Of a stretch of 64,000 nucleotides of DNA, positions 1 to 12,267 are shown one piece after another. The stretch's first letter is position 1. Each line of letters starts with the position of its first letter. The notes beneath the pieces are model-generated. The model was not told the DNA's origin, made no database searches, and saw nothing but the letters and a program-made list of their open reading frames with translations. The stretch comes from Mixophyes australis (taxonomy: Eukaryota > Chordata > Amphibia > Anura > Limnodynastidae). Position numbers and translations under genes: made by a program. The stretch covers positions 329,702,194 to 329,766,193 of the forward strand of contig JAVHZZ010000003.1 of NCBI GenBank assembly GCA_036250195.1, in the 5' to 3' direction.

Positions 1-76
1 TGACAGCTAGAATCTGATTGGTTGCTATAGGCAACACCTCCACTTTTTCAAACCCGCAGTTTAGAAAATATACCCC
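1..76. mobile_element. 3' half of a palindromic miniature element (MITE)
   Basis: The window opens inside this element. It reads as one arm of a long inverted repeat ending in CCCC. The same arm (gtggagatgttgcctatagc and its reverse complement) recurs near 57040 and 59850, so this is a dispersed family. The other arm lies outside the window, so target duplication cannot be checked. Confidence 0.6.
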
Positions 77-1160
77 TTAGTGTGAGAAGAGGAATGTATC
101 TCAGCCATTATATTTAATCTTGTCAGTTAGCTTGGCCCTGCTAGTGACAACACTTTCTCAAACCTCTGTCACTGAAAGGGTTAAAGGAAATATCTAATCT
201 AAGTCCTAGCATGGTTTCGTTTTCTGGCTAAATGTGTTTGTTATACATGGGTGCAATTTCTTTCTGTAGCAGCTGTTACTCTTCTCAAGAGGAACCATCT
301 TTGGCTTTGGCTTCTTGAGAAAGATGGCAGCTGCGAACAAAAGGCAGCAGTTCCTTGTGATCTTAATACGACCAGATAAATAGTATAACAATGTATAACA
401 TTATTGCACTATGGTCTTAATGTATGCTCCTGGTAACCAGATATCTACTGCCCTGTACCTACAAGGACTGAACCATATACAATGACTACTATGTCATCTT
501 ATTTCATATCTTTCAGCCCTCTTACTCTTATATCTTTACTTGTTAAGGCAATTTGATACAGGAATTAGAAGCTCTGATAATTCACCAGATATGTAGGTAA
601 AGGCAGAATGCCCACTGGCTGCCTATTTGCATGTCAATGCCAGAATCTATGTCTGTAGTTTAACAAATGCCATATAACAATGGGGTGATTGAGGCAAGTA
701 TAATGAGCCGTAGAGGAGAGTCAGACACTCAACAGCAGACCATAACAAAAGGAACAAGTCAGGGTTGCACCAGTCATTTTTAGATGAAATAAATAGGAAA
801 ATATACAAATAATAATCACCTTTCGGTAAACAACCAAAATAAATACAATGTACGTGCTTATAGTATGCTATATCTACTTCACATAACTGTATCTACTTCA
901 CAATACTTTCTATAAAGTCTTACACAGTGGAACAAGTACATGATATTCATTTTTATGAGACCTTAAAGCATGCAGAACCTTGTAGACCCTTTTTCACTAT
1001 GCTTTACTAAGAATTCGCAGATAAATAGTTTACAAGTTAGCCAGTGTTCTGCACAACAATGTCTCCTAATATCCCTTGACTTATAAATATTGAAGTATGT
1101 GAGTATTACATCTGTTACATACAGCTCCCTCAATGTTTAGATGCCCTGACTGAGTCACCA
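77..1160. other. No gene seen
   Basis: AT-rich sequence without a long reading frame, recognisable domain or clear repeat. The short open frame on the minus strand near 206-391 has no recognisable features. Confidence 0.6.
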
Positions 1161-1483
1161 GGGGCCTGATTCATTAAGGATCTTAAATTAAGAAGTTTCT
1201 TATTTAAGTCTCCTGGACAAAACCATGTTACAATGCAAGGGGTGCCAATTAGTTTTCTGTTCTGCACATAAGTTAAATACTGACTGTTTTTTCATGTAGC
1301 ACACAAATATCAACTTTAAATTTCAGTGTACAAATAAGCTATCAAGTATTTGTGTGCTACATGAAAAAACAGTCAGTATTTAACTAATTTGCTAATTTGC
1401 TCCCCTTGCATTGTAAAATGGTTTTGTCCAGGAGACTTAAATAAGAAACTTCTTAATTTAAGCTCCTTAATGAATCAGGCCCC
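1161..1483. mobile_element. Palindromic MITE, GGGGCCTGATTCATTAAGG ends
   Basis: The two ends are near-perfect inverted repeats of about 80 bp (GGGGCCTGATTC at the left, GAATCAGGCCCC at the right), and the centre is partly self-complementary. If the element is trimmed by one base, both flanks read CAG, suggesting a 3-bp target duplication of the PIF/Harbinger type. There is no coding sequence. A diverged relative lies at 26094-26404. Confidence 0.8.
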
Positions 1484-2429
1484 AGGTTCCTAGGTGTTCT
1501 CTGACACGTGTCTGTCTTACCTGTCAAGGTTCTACTTAAATGCTCATGTGCATCTCATTGTGCTCTTTGTTATTAGCCCTTCCTGAGATCATGCATGTGA
1601 TGTGTGTATGGAACATGCTCAGTGACATCAGCGGCATTTGCTTCTTAAACTAGAGCTTTCCATTTATAAATTTACCTGAGCAACTGAAACACCTGTTCTA
1701 GCAAACTCTGTCTGTCATTTCTGACTGTCCTATTGACACTGACCCTTGTTGGGACCCTTAGTAAATAGCATGGAGCCAATTACACTCTGCACTGTGGGTT
1801 AACTAACGCAGACTGTTGCCGACAAAGTGAGTTCATATTTGTGTAGCTCTTATAGCATCTTATCAAGGAGTGTATGGGATTATATTCCCTCTAGGACACT
1901 ATTCCCCCTCATACCTGCACTACTGGTTTTGTTAAAACTGGAGAAGTGTTTATCAGTTTCTTCACTTTTGTATTTAATTGTGTATTTCACTTCATGTGGT
2001 AATGTGGGTGTCCTCAATAAGTTTGCTTAAGTTTGCTTAAAGCAGCTCAGGAATTTTCCTCCTAATGTCACCAGTAATAGCATTTTGCAGTACTAATATT
2101 ATTTTGAAGGGTAAACCTATATATTATTATTCCTTATGAAAACAGCATAAACATTGAGGAACTCAAAAAGCCCAATGGTGGGTTCGGTTCTACATAGAGT
2201 CACCTTTCTTAAGGGCTGCCATACATAGGACATAGGATAGATAAAGTTTGCCAGAGCACAGAAAAAGGGAGAGTTAATCCACACACTCAAACACAATGTG
2301 ATCGAAATATAAACTAAGAACTACGTTTTTCCAGATGTTATATTATATGGCAATGTTACAGAGTCTAATATGCAATGTTTATCATTGTGATTAACATGTC
2401 TAAAGTGTGCTCATACATCAAAGTTATGA
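1484..2429. other. No gene seen
   Basis: Anonymous sequence. A 67-codon frame on the plus strand (1827-2030) lacks any family signature and is probably chance. Confidence 0.55.
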
Positions 2430-2463
2430 TATAGATATATATATATATATACATACATATATA
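2430..2463. repeat. (TA)n microsatellite
   Basis: Short TA/TACA run directly abutting the 5' end of the Helitron-like copy. Confidence 0.9.
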
Positions 2464-2862
2464 TCTACTATATAAATGCCTAGTGGCGTGTGTGGAAAAA
2501 AAAAACAAGATGCAGCGCCAGCTGCTGGGCAGAGTTATACACTGACCTATATATTTCTTGAAGGAGAAGTGACAGTTGGGAGTGGTTGGTGGTTGCCGGG
2601 GGTGACAGTGGGGAGTTTTTAACACCTTAAGTAGCTTGCTGAAGGATGTGGCGATGAAGATGAAGGATGAGGTGATGGAGAAAAATGATGAGGTGGTGAC
2701 ATGTGGACAAAACCACGTTAAAAAAGGGCGCTTGCGTCGGGAAGTAACGCTCTTACCCTGAGGAGGTCTGGGCTAGGCCCAAATGCATGACAAGAACCTT
2801 TTTAACACCTTAAGTAACTTGATTTGACTAGAATGCATGAGTATCATGCTCGGGTTAACTTG
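2464..2862 (+). mobile_element. Non-autonomous Helitron-like element, copy 1
   Basis: About 400 bp starting TCTACTATATAAATGCC and ending just after a perfect 6-bp hairpin (GCATGA-gta-TCATGC) and the tail cGGGTTAACTTG. It sits between two (TA)n tracts. Copy 2 at 13445-14547 has the same head, hairpin and tail, with extra internal repeats and a hAT insertion. A 5' TC and a 3' hairpin some ten bases from the end suggest a Helitron, but the final CTTG does not match the canonical CTRR, so the class is an inference. No protein is encoded. Confidence 0.55.
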
Positions 2863-2901
<39 letters not shown>

Positions 2902-2914
2902 ATATATATATATA
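2863..2914. repeat. (TA)n microsatellite
   Basis: TA dinucleotide tract immediately after the 3' end of the Helitron-like copy. The tracts after 14547 and 19795 occupy the equivalent position. Confidence 0.92.
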
Positions 2915-3703
2915 CATTCTCTATACACATGTTATTAATAGTATAAGTAGTTTTAAATCCAAATTAGATTTAGATTATAAATGCCAATTATTAACCTTTA
3001 ATATGCACATGCCTATGTTACATTGTCCATGTAATAGAGAGGGTAGAGTGTTGTTTTGACACCAAGTTGGCTATTTCTTACATTAACACCTTGAATAATG
3101 ATATTACTATCACATTTGTAGAACTAATAAATAAAACAGACATGTTTCTAACACAGTATTTTATTTGCTGACAAAAACATACTTCATATTAATCATTAAT
3201 ACAAACCATACGCTTTAATAGTATCCAAACAGTAAGTAAATGCAATTTAGTTCTATCAAATAGTAGTGGATCATTTCCTTTTCATTCTTAATGGGCTTTT
3301 TTCATCTTATTCACATATAACATTCTGATGTAATTGTATTTCAGTGGCTAACTAGAGTCAATGTCCCCTGTTAAAATAAAATTATATGACCACTGTCTGC
3401 TTTAAACATTCACATTTTCCTGTCCCAGAAAATAAAAAACCCCAGATATTTATGATTTGTTTAAAAAAAAAATTATTTACACTACCCTTTTGGAGAGTAA
3501 ACTTCTTGTTTGTTTATATGTATGTTGATTTCACATGAACTATGTTGCACATAAACAGAAAGGAGTAAAAAGTATATAAATAAAATGGGATCCTACAAGT
3601 AACGCCCCCTCTACCAATGCTATTCACACCTCCTGGTGATTGAATGCGTGACCCAGCACTAGGACCCAGAGGAGACACACCGTGAACAGTTGCTTAGCAA
3701 CAT
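2915..3703. other. No gene seen
   Basis: AT-rich DNA with no recognisable gene. The last 100 bases lead into the 54-bp array. Confidence 0.55.
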
Positions 3704-6700
3704 AAGGCTGGTTGTAGCTGAGGAGAGGGTCTGATGTCCTGATAGCTCAGACAGCGTGAGGCTGGTTGTAGCTGAGGAGAGGGTGTGATGTCCTAAAAGC
3801 TCAGACAGCGTGAGGCTGGTTGTAGCTGAGTAGAGGGTCTGATGTCCTGATAGCTCAGACAGTGTGAGGCTGGTTGTAGCTGAGGAGAGGGCCTGATGTA
3901 CTGATAGCTCAGACAGCGTGAGGCTGGTTGTAGCTGAGGAGAGGGTCTGATGTACTGATAGCTCAGATAGCATGAGGCTGGTTGTACCTGAAGAGAGGGT
4001 CTGATGTCCTGATAGCTCAGATAGCGTTAGGCTGGTTGTAGCTAAGGAGAGGGCCTGATGTCCTGATAGCTCAGACAGCGTGCGGCTGCTTGTAGCTGAG
4101 GAGAGGGTCTGATGTTCTGATAGCTCAGACAGCGTGTGGCTGGTTGTAGCTGAGGAGAGGTCCTGATGTCCTGATAGCTCAGAAAGCGTTAGGCTGGTTG
4201 TAGCTGAGGAGAGGGTCTGATGTCCTGATAGCTCAGATAGTGTGCGCCTGGTTATAGCTGAGGAGAGGGTGTGATGTCCTGATAGCTCAGACAGCGTGAG
4301 GCTGGTTGTAGCTGAGGAGAGGGTCTGATGTCCTGATAGCTCAGACAGCGTGAGGCTGGTTGTAGCTCAGGAGAGGGCCTGATGTCCTGATAACTCAGAC
4401 AGTGTGAGGCTGGTTGTAGCTGAGGAGAGGGTCTGATGTCCTGATAGTTCAGACAGCGTGAGGCTAGTTGTAGCTGAGGAGAGGGCCTGATGTCCTGATA
4501 GCTCAGACAGCGTTAGGCTGGTGAGGAGAGGGTCTGATGTCCTGATAGCTCAGACAGTGTAAGGCTGGTTGTAGCTGAGGAGAGGGTCTGATGTCCTGAT
4601 AGCTCAGACAGCGTGAGGCTGGTTGTAGCTGAGGAGAGGGTGTGATGTCCTGATAGCTCAGACAGCGTGCGGCTGCTTGTAGCTGAGGAGAGGGTCTGAT
4701 GTTCTGATAGCTCAGACAGCGTGTGGCTGGTTGTAGCTGAGGAGAGGTCCTGATGTCCTGATAGCTCAGAAAGCGTTAGGCTGGTTGTAGCTGAGGAGAG
4801 GGTCTGATGTCCTGATAGCTCAGATAGCATGCGGCTGGTTATAGCTGAGGAGAGGGTGTGATGTCCTGATAGCTCAGACAGCGTGAGGCTGGTTGTAGCT
4901 GAGGAGAGGGCCTGATGTCATGATAGCTAAGACAGCGTGCGGCTGGTTGTAGCTGAGGAGAGGGCCTGATGTCCTGATAGCTCAGACAGTGTGAGGCTGG
5001 TTGTAGCTGAGGAGAGGGTCTGATGTCCTGATAGCTCAGACAGTGTGAGGCTGGTTGTAGCTGAGGAGAGGGTGTGATGTCCTGATAGCTCAGAAAGCGT
5101 GCGGCTGGTTGTAGCTGAGGAGAGGGTCTGATGTCCTGATAGCTCAGACAGCGTTAGGCTGGTTGTGGCTGAGGAGAGGGCCTGATGTCCTGATAGCTCA
5201 GACAGCGTGCGGCTGGTTGTAGCTGAGGAGAGGGTGTGATGTCCTGATAGCTCAGACAGCGTTAGGCTGGTTGTAGCTGAGGAGAGGGCCTGATGTCCTG
5301 ATAGCTCAGACAGCGTTAGGCTGGTTGTAGCTGAGGAGAGAGCCTGATGTCCTGATAGCTCAGACAGCGTGCGGCTGGTTGTAGCTAAGGAGAGAGTCTG
5401 ATGTCCTGATAGCTCAGACAGTGTGAGGCTGGTTGTAGCTGAGGAGAGAGTCTGATGTCCTGATAGCTCAGACAGTGTGAGGCTGGTTGTAGCTGAGGAG
5501 AGGGTGTGATGTCCTGATAGCTCAGACAGCGTGCGGCTGCTTGTAGCTGAGGAGAGGGTCTGATGTTCTGATAGCTCAGACAGCGTGTGGCTGGTTGTAG
5601 CTGAGGAGAGGTCCTGATGTCCTGATAGCTCAGAAAGCGTTAGGCTGGTTGTAGCTGAGGAGAGGGTCTGATGTCCTGATAGCTCAGATAGCATGCGGCT
5701 GGTTATAGCTGAGGAGAGGGTGTGATGTCCTGATAGCTCAGACAGCGTGAGGCTGGTTGTAGCTGAGGAGAGGGCCTGATGTCATGATAGCTAAGACAGC
5801 GTGCGGCTGGTTGTAGCTGAGGAGAGGGCCTGATGTCCTGATAGCTCAGACAGTGTGAGGCTGGTTGTAGCTGAGGAGAGGGTCTGATGTCCTGATAGCT
5901 CAGACAGTGTGAGGCTGGTTGTAGCTGAGGAGAGGGTGTGATGTCCTGATAGCTCAGAAAGCGTGCGGCTGGTTGTAGCTGAGGAGAGGGTCTGATGTCC
6001 TGATAGCTCAGACAGCGTTAGGCTGGTTGTGGCTGAGGAGAGGGCCTGATGTCCTGATAGCTCAGACAGCGTGCGGCTGGTTGTAGCTGAGGAGAGGGTG
6101 TGATGTCCTGATAGCTCAGACAGCGTTAGGCTGGTTGTAGCTGAGGAGAGGGCCTGATGTCCTGATAGCTCAGACAGCGTTAGGCTGGTTGTAGCTGAGG
6201 AGAGAGTCTGATGTCCTGATAGCTCAGACAGCGTGCGGCTGGTTGTAGCTAAGGAGAGAGTCTGATGTCCTGATAGCTCAGACAGTGTGAGGCTGGTTGT
6301 AGCTGAGGAGAGAGTCTGATGTCCTGATAGCTCAGACAGCGTTAGGCTGGTTGTAGCTGAGGAGAGGGCCTGATGTCCTGATAGCTCAGACAGCGTGCGG
6401 CTGGTTGTAGCTGAGGAGAGGGTGTGATGTCCTGATAGCTCAGACAGCGTTAGGCTGGTTGTAGCTGAGGAGAGGGTCTGATGTCCTGATAGCTCAGACA
6501 GCGTTAGGCTGGTTGTAGCTGAGGAGAGAGTCTGATGTCCTGATAGCTCAGACAGCGTGCGGCTGGTTGTAGCTAAGGAGAGAGTCTGATGTCCTGATAG
6601 CTCAGACAGTGTGAGGCTGGTTGTAGCTGAGGAGAGAGTCTGATGTCCTGATAGCTCAGACAGCGTTAGGCTGGTTGTAGCTGAGGAGAGGGCCTGATGT

Positions 6701-6836
6701 CCTGATAGCTCAGACAGCGTGCGGCTGGTTGTAGCTAAGGAGAGAGTCTGATGTCCTGATAGCTCAGACAGTGTGAGGCTGGTTGTAGCTGAGGAGAGAG
6801 TCTGATGTCCTGATAGCTCAGACAGCGTGAGGCTGC
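3704..6836. repeat. 54-bp minisatellite array with higher-order structure
   Basis: About 58 head-to-tail copies of a 54-bp unit (gctggttgtagctgaggaga, then a segment ending ctgatagctcagacagcgtg). Variant bases recur with a period of 864 bp, which is 16 units: gttctgatag at 4701 and 5565, gttatag at 4838 and 5702, the ggttgtggct variant at 5161 and 6025, and agctaagg at 5383 and 6247. A 7-bp deletion near 4523 breaks register with the left part. Since 54 is a multiple of three, the minus strand stays open for long stretches (255 and 379 codons) as an 18-residue repeat like LSELSGHQTLSSATTSLT. I read this as repeat geometry, not a gene. Confidence 0.95.
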
Positions 6837-7526
6837 AGCAATGACACATGCGTCTATCAAAACAAACTGCCTTTTTCAAGCGGTTATGACATGCATGCTT
6901 GATACATTGCGTGATTTGAATTATTTCCATGTATAAATATCAGGATGGTCGTTTCAGAACAGGCTATTTTAAGTCATGTGGTGTGACGTGGGCTTTTTCC
7001 TTTAGTAAATTTACATATAAAACAGCCAAAAAACATGTTAGTTTGCAAAATATAGTACTTCCCCCAAGTGTTTTATATAGTTTATGTACTGTGCCAATAT
7101 AAAGAAATGCGTACATTATAATCTGTATATTTAAAACTACCACAGAAGCTGTAAATAAAAGCATTGTAAATTAGAGATACATTTGTTTTCTGTTATTTAA
7201 GTCAAGTACACTGCTTCACAATACTTTTCAGTTTTGATAAGTGTTTGACCAACTCTTCATAACTCTATGTCTTTTTTTCCAAACTGAATATTGTTTGGCA
7301 CGAGCAGGTATTACTCTGGCAGTTAAACTGCACACTTCAGCACACTGCTTTAACCATCAGTTTACAATTAGACGCTGCTTGCTCTGCCCTTATAGTGCCA
7401 TAGTAACAAAAAACATATTTGTGTACCAGGCTTAGAGATAAGTAACATTTTTAAAACTGCTCTGCAATATATTCACCTCATTCTGCATCTGGCCATGAAG
7501 TTTTGCCTGTTTCACACTTCAGATTT
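6837..7526. other. No gene seen
   Basis: AT-rich sequence flanking the 54-bp array. The short frames on both strands carry no recognisable motif. Confidence 0.55.
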
Positions 7527-7970
7527 GGGGGCCTATTTATGAAACTGACAGGGGCCATAAGTCATGTGGAAACGGATGGTTATGGCATCTTCAAGTTTTG
7601 TTATGATTTAAGAAAATTGTAACACAGGAGACATCGTGATATTCTCCTGCGTTAACTCACACTCCCCTATGTGCACTGCATAAGACCGCTGTGTCCCCAT
7701 AAGCCACAATGTAAATATAAGTCATTTGATATTTATGTAGTTCCGATTATCTTTTGTAATGGTGTTAGCTGCTTGCAGTACCTTAAAATCACTGCTGGAA
7801 AAGGTGAACGAATAGGGGCAGAGGGATCTTTGCAGATCCCTCCCCTCTCTGACTGCAGCTCCATCTCGATTTGTCCTCACATTAACAGTCCATTGCCGCT
7901 TTAAATTTTCACTGCAAAGTTGGCGATTTCCGGCAACTTGCAGAAATCGGAGGATCATACATTTACCCCT
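7527..7970. mobile_element. Possible degenerate MITE
   Basis: Begins GGGGGCCTATTTATGAAAC and ends catttACCCC, matching the general GGGG(T/C)-AAAT-type ends of other miniature elements here. The inverted repeats are short and diverged and no target duplication is clear, so this is tentative. Confidence 0.3.
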
Positions 7971-8435
7971 AGGAGTGCTTCCATAGTATCTAGACTAAAT
8001 ACAGATTAAGGGGCCTATTTGTAAAAGAAGATATGTAAAAAAAATGTCTTTGTTTTTTTTTATTGAAAACTGCAGGGCCTTATGCTGCCATGTGTTGTCA
8101 CCAAAAAACAAAATGTGGAGATACAGTTTGTCTATTTATAAAAGTGCAGACTGTCTTCAGTAATATAATAGCTTGTATATAAAAATCATAAGTCTGTCTG
8201 TTTGTTTGTCTATCCGGTTATGCATTTGGATACCCCTGCGCCGATTGTGATGAAACCAATGCGAGGTGGTGCATTTGGATCCTGGACAGGTTTTATGGGG
8301 TTAGGGTCCCCGTTAGACACTTGTTTGGCATAAGGTCACAAAAATGTTATTGTAAACTAATTGAACATCCCTGTTAGGGGAGAGTGCCCAACACCCCACC
8401 CGAATGTGTCATTATGGCCGCTGATTGCCCGCTAC
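7971..8435. other. No gene seen; possible old repeat
   Basis: Contains a gtctgtctgtttgtttgtct run followed by a gcgccgattgtgatgaaacc segment. This style is common just inside Helitron or LINE ends, but no boundaries are visible. Confidence 0.35.
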
Positions 8436-8985
8436 CAAATTGACCTCTCATCACCGGTCAAGAAAGCGATAAATTTGTTCAACAAAATATGCAACACCAA
8501 CATCAGACAAATGAACCCCATCTGTCCTATAAAATTGAGTGAATTTGGCCTTAATGTCCAGGTAACTAATCAATGCCCCTAGACCTACAAATAAATTGCT
8601 AACTGCTCTATTCACTTTAGAATGGGCCTTGTCCATAAGGGTCGGATTAACATCCCCTCTCTATTCAATTCTGGGAATAATATCGGTCCAAATTAACCTA
8701 ACCATTGGGATTTAATGACTTCAAAGTCTGATTTAATTTGGACAATTAGATCCAGGACTGTCATGTTACCTAAATCGCTCCCACTCAAATGAATAACTAA
8801 ACATGCCCAAACATAGACTCACTATCAAAAAGTATATTTAACAATGAGAACTAGCGAAACCCCCTAAAACCGAGCCAGCGAACAGATCTAGCTAGAGGAA
8901 AAATGCTTGCGTGTCGAGCTGGACCACTTTTATTGGCCTAAAAAATAGATAAATGGCCCACAAGCCAAATCAACTTGATGTCCCG
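8436..8985 (-). pseudogene. Decayed SGNH/GDSL-hydrolase fragment, probably from a Ngaro/DIRS-type retroelement
   Basis: Read on the minus strand and allowing frame changes, blocks of the SGNH hydrolase found in vertebrate tyrosine-recombinase retroelements appear in the right order. First is a VGH block near 8960 (block I), then RWLGFRG, then IHLSGSDLG near 8780 (block III, where GGND would be expected). IIPRIE follows near 8680, then an NRAV segment, then YRTDGVHLSDVG near 8500 (block V Asp-x-x-His). The longest open part is 61 codons (8451-8636). At least two frame changes and stops, for example after QWLG and after IIPRIE, mean it cannot encode a working enzyme. In intact elements this ORF accompanies RT and tyrosine-recombinase genes; neither is visible here. 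The hydrolase identity is well supported by the motif order; the parent family is inferred. Confidence 0.7.
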
Positions 8986-9099
8986 CTGTGTGCCTAAAAA
9001 CATAGAGTTGAAGAAAGACATAAAACAAACATCAAAAGTATACATATAACATTAACAAATAAAAAAACACAGCAAAAGCACACGTCGCGCATGCATTGG

Positions 9100-9210
9100 T
9101 TGATCCATATGGAGGTAACACCGAAAACCTCAGAAGGCCATGGTCGGGAATCAAACTCATGACCCCAGTACTGTGAGGCAGAAGTGCTAACCACTAAGCC
9201 ACTGTGCTGA
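9100..9210 (-). mobile_element. tRNA-derived SINE, 5' head only
   Basis: On the minus strand the sequence starts CAGCACAGTGGCTTAGTGG, continues through GCACTTCTGCCTCACAG and contains GTTTGATTCCC (9146-9156). These match RNA polymerase III A-box and B-box spacing in a tRNA-like head of a common vertebrate SINE. The body and tail are diverged or missing beyond about 9118. Confidence 0.75.
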
Positions 9211-9235
9211 CAAATGCAGCTTCATTCACATTTGA

Positions 9236-9660
9236 AATAGGGGGGAGGGGGGGGGGTGGGAGGGGGGTTGTGGGAATGTTGTGCAACCTCCCCAATGTCA
9301 TCTATGACATGTGCACCAATAACACTGTCAGGTGGAAAACCATCCCCGCAGCTTATTATGTTAATGTCCCCTCCCAGCACCAAGATCTCTATTTGTGCCA
9401 GGGGGGAGCAACGGCGCATGCGCGCAGCAATACCGCCTCGCTTGCCTGGATCCCGGCAAGTGAGGGGAGTGGGGGAGCAAGCTGGACTGGGGCAAGTCCG
9501 CAGACTGGGCTCGCCGCATGGCAATAAATGGGAGACCCAGGCAGCCTCCATGAGGCACCCTTGGAGGCGGGGTATCAATGACAACCCTTTGCTTCAGAAA
9601 GACGGTCAGCAACGGTTGTTGACTGCTCTACCATTTCTGAACATCGTTCAATAGAACTCT
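9236..9660. other. GC- and CpG-rich island of unknown nature
   Basis: Starts with a run of G (gggggagggggggggggtgg) and is much richer in GC and CpG than its surroundings, with a gcgcatgcgc palindrome near 9414. Frames of 83-132 codons exist on both strands, which is expected from composition. I recognise no domain. It may be part of a young repeat. Confidence 0.4.
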
Positions 9661-10589
9661 GTGCAGTGTTTCCAAGATGCGAGAGAGAGGGAGAGAGAGG
9701 GAGAACACTACTGGGTCTTTGAAAACCCAGATTAGCTCACAGAGTCAAAACAAATAAATATAACTTTATTTATTGCCTTTAGATCAGTATTGGATGTTGT
9801 AAAATTGAAAATATACTAGTAGTGTCCTGCAAGGTGTATTTAGATCTATTGTGGGACATTTTATTAAAAATAATAAAAGTAGAAAATAAATAAAACATAA
9901 AAAAAAGTTTAGAAAACAAACAAACTTGTTTCTAGCCTTTATAACTTCCCTTGAACTATAGAAAATGACACATAAATAAGGTATGAAAATAAAGAGGAAA
10001 AATAGGGTAACATACTTAATTAAATGTTTCTAGGGTTACAACAATTGCTTGAAAATAATCATAAATATAATCATCGAAAAAAAGTTATATCCCTAAAAAT
10101 AAAATGTTATTTATTTAAACATACTTCCAACAGAAAGTCCTGTAACAAAACACAATATACATCTAGAGAATACTAAAAGTGTTTCCTTTTTATCTAATGG
10201 AGATGCTTTATCTTAACAATGCAAGTCTGCACATGACCGTGTACAACAGGTACTCAGAAGATGATGATAAATAATGATGTCAGTAGTGCATCTCTATTTA
10301 CATATTTACCAGACTCCAAATGAACATGTGAGTACATATACTGAACTCATTTGCATATAAATGAGGCAATTATATTTTACTAGAGATGACATATTTTATT
10401 GTCAGTTTATCATCAATTTAGGAAAAGACATATTTGGCCCAACTGCCTAGTATAATGATTTAAAGAAACCCTAATACTGCTAAGATGTTGATAGATATGA
10501 ATTAAGTAGTCTTATGCAGGTTGATTCTTTATTAGTCATACAAGAAATGAATATGTAGAAAATGAATGTGTAGAAAACAGTTGTACTCG

Positions 10590-10638
<49 letters not shown>

Positions 10639-12253
10639 TGTGTGTTGATTGATTAGCAAATCTATTGATTTTATTTAAGACAGTAATTTGAAAAGTCATA
10701 TTACGGGTGAAAGAAGGCTCACCTATAATATGTATTTTTAATATTTTGGTTATTTTATATTGGTATTCGTAAGAACAATTTTAAGCTATTCCACATTCAA
10801 AATAATCGGATCCCTATAACTGCCAAAATATGATTGTTTCACTTACAGTATGTCTATTTGTTCATAAGACAATATTATATTTTATATTTCCAGTTGCATC
10901 TTTCACAGAACCACTTTTCCTGAATCATTTAAAGACTTACATGCTATTCACAAGTATGTTGCCATCAAAGTCATAAGTAGTGCCATAAATGGTTTTAATT
11001 TGCTTGGTTAATTTGGACATTGCAGGATTGAATGCCAGCACTCCGATCATTGCATGTGGTGCAGCAACTTAAAAACAGCATACCCATTACTAACAATTTG
11101 CACTACAGTTTTATGTCTGAAAAAACTGGTGTGGCCAAGGGCATGGCTTGGTGGGTTAAAGTATATTTCAGCAGAATGCAGCATGTTGACTAGTATGTAA
11201 TGGAATCAGTTCATTTTGGATACATATTAAATAATACTGCAAGGTAGCAATTTCACGAGAATGAACTCACCTATTAGATATATTCACTGCTTTTTTTTAG
11301 TTAAGTGCAATCAATACAATGTCACTAGGTGCCAAGTGCAGTGAGACCTGACTACCTTTATGTACAAAAACACACTTTCATTATAAGTACCTTTAGGTAA
11401 TAACCCATTAGTGCCCCTAACCGGCCTCAAATCAATGATGGTCAACAGTAGAATCTTGAGAAACTAAATGGATGGGGTTATGGGGGTGTAGCTATAAATA
11501 CTATGGGAATTTTTAAAGGAGATTAATATAATAAGGCTTTGGTGTATCTAAGGGTACCTAATTAGAAATGGTAAGTCACATTTATATTAAACATTGCAAT
11601 GCTAAGGAATGAAATAGAAACAATAAATAATACTGACTTTCCATTGTATAATTCCACTGCAAAAGAAAATACCAGATACGTTTGTAGCAACTGAAACACT
11701 GGAATTATTAGAGATGAAAGGCCATATGGAGATAAGCTAGCTCATTTATTACTAGGATGGAAGCACATCTGATCACCTCTGAACATAACATAAGAAAGTT
11801 AGTTTGAAATACCATCGCCAACCTAATTTGATCTGCTGATTCAAGCTAGAATAATAGATTCAGCCAATGATTAAACAGAGGGATTAAAGAAGAGATAAAA
11901 CTGTTAATTGATATTACTAAACATTGAAAGCTGTGTATTACTGATCTGAGTAATATACATAAAATAATTGAAGCGTATAGACTTAACTATGTTCAGCATG
12001 TGTTCCTTCACCACATGGTAGCAGGTTGCCAGTTAAGGAAGAAAGTACTTCTCTAACATAACAAACAAAGAATGACTGAGAGGCTGGATATTTGAATTCA
12101 AACACAGAGGAAGGAACTGTGATATCCCAGCAGCTCAAATGACTGCACTCTCAGCTTTTTGAACTGTATCAGATCCCATTAGGAGACTAACCAAGAGATG
12201 TGGGAGAGGGCTCAACTTTACTTTTTACAGAGCTGCAGTGGAATGTTAGGATA
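9661..12253. other. No gene seen
   Basis: About 2.6 kb of AT-rich DNA with very few open frames, one TA tract, and no protein motif or clear element boundary. Confidence 0.6.
10591..10629. repeat. (TA)n microsatellite followed by (TG)n
   Basis: Nineteen or so TA units running into tgtgtgcgtgtgtg. Confidence 0.95.
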
Positions 12254-12267
12254 ATAGATAAAACCAT

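Noticed and set aside
3704..6836. Hammerhead-like CTGATG repeats in the 54-bp array
   Set aside because: No GAAA core half or pairing stems accompany them.
4927..6930. Long minus-strand frames (255 and 379 codons) as a repetitive protein gene
   Set aside because: They lie within the 54-bp array, whose length is a multiple of three. The frames end at single-unit variants and at a 7-bp deletion, and no signal peptide or flanking domain is present.
8165..8345. Helitron 5' end in the gtctgtctg region
   Set aside because: No TC start, hairpin or second copy with matching borders could be fixed.
9434..9654. Overlapping frames on both strands in the GC-rich stretch
   Set aside because: Several frames are open at once because of high GC content, and none shows a recognisable motif.
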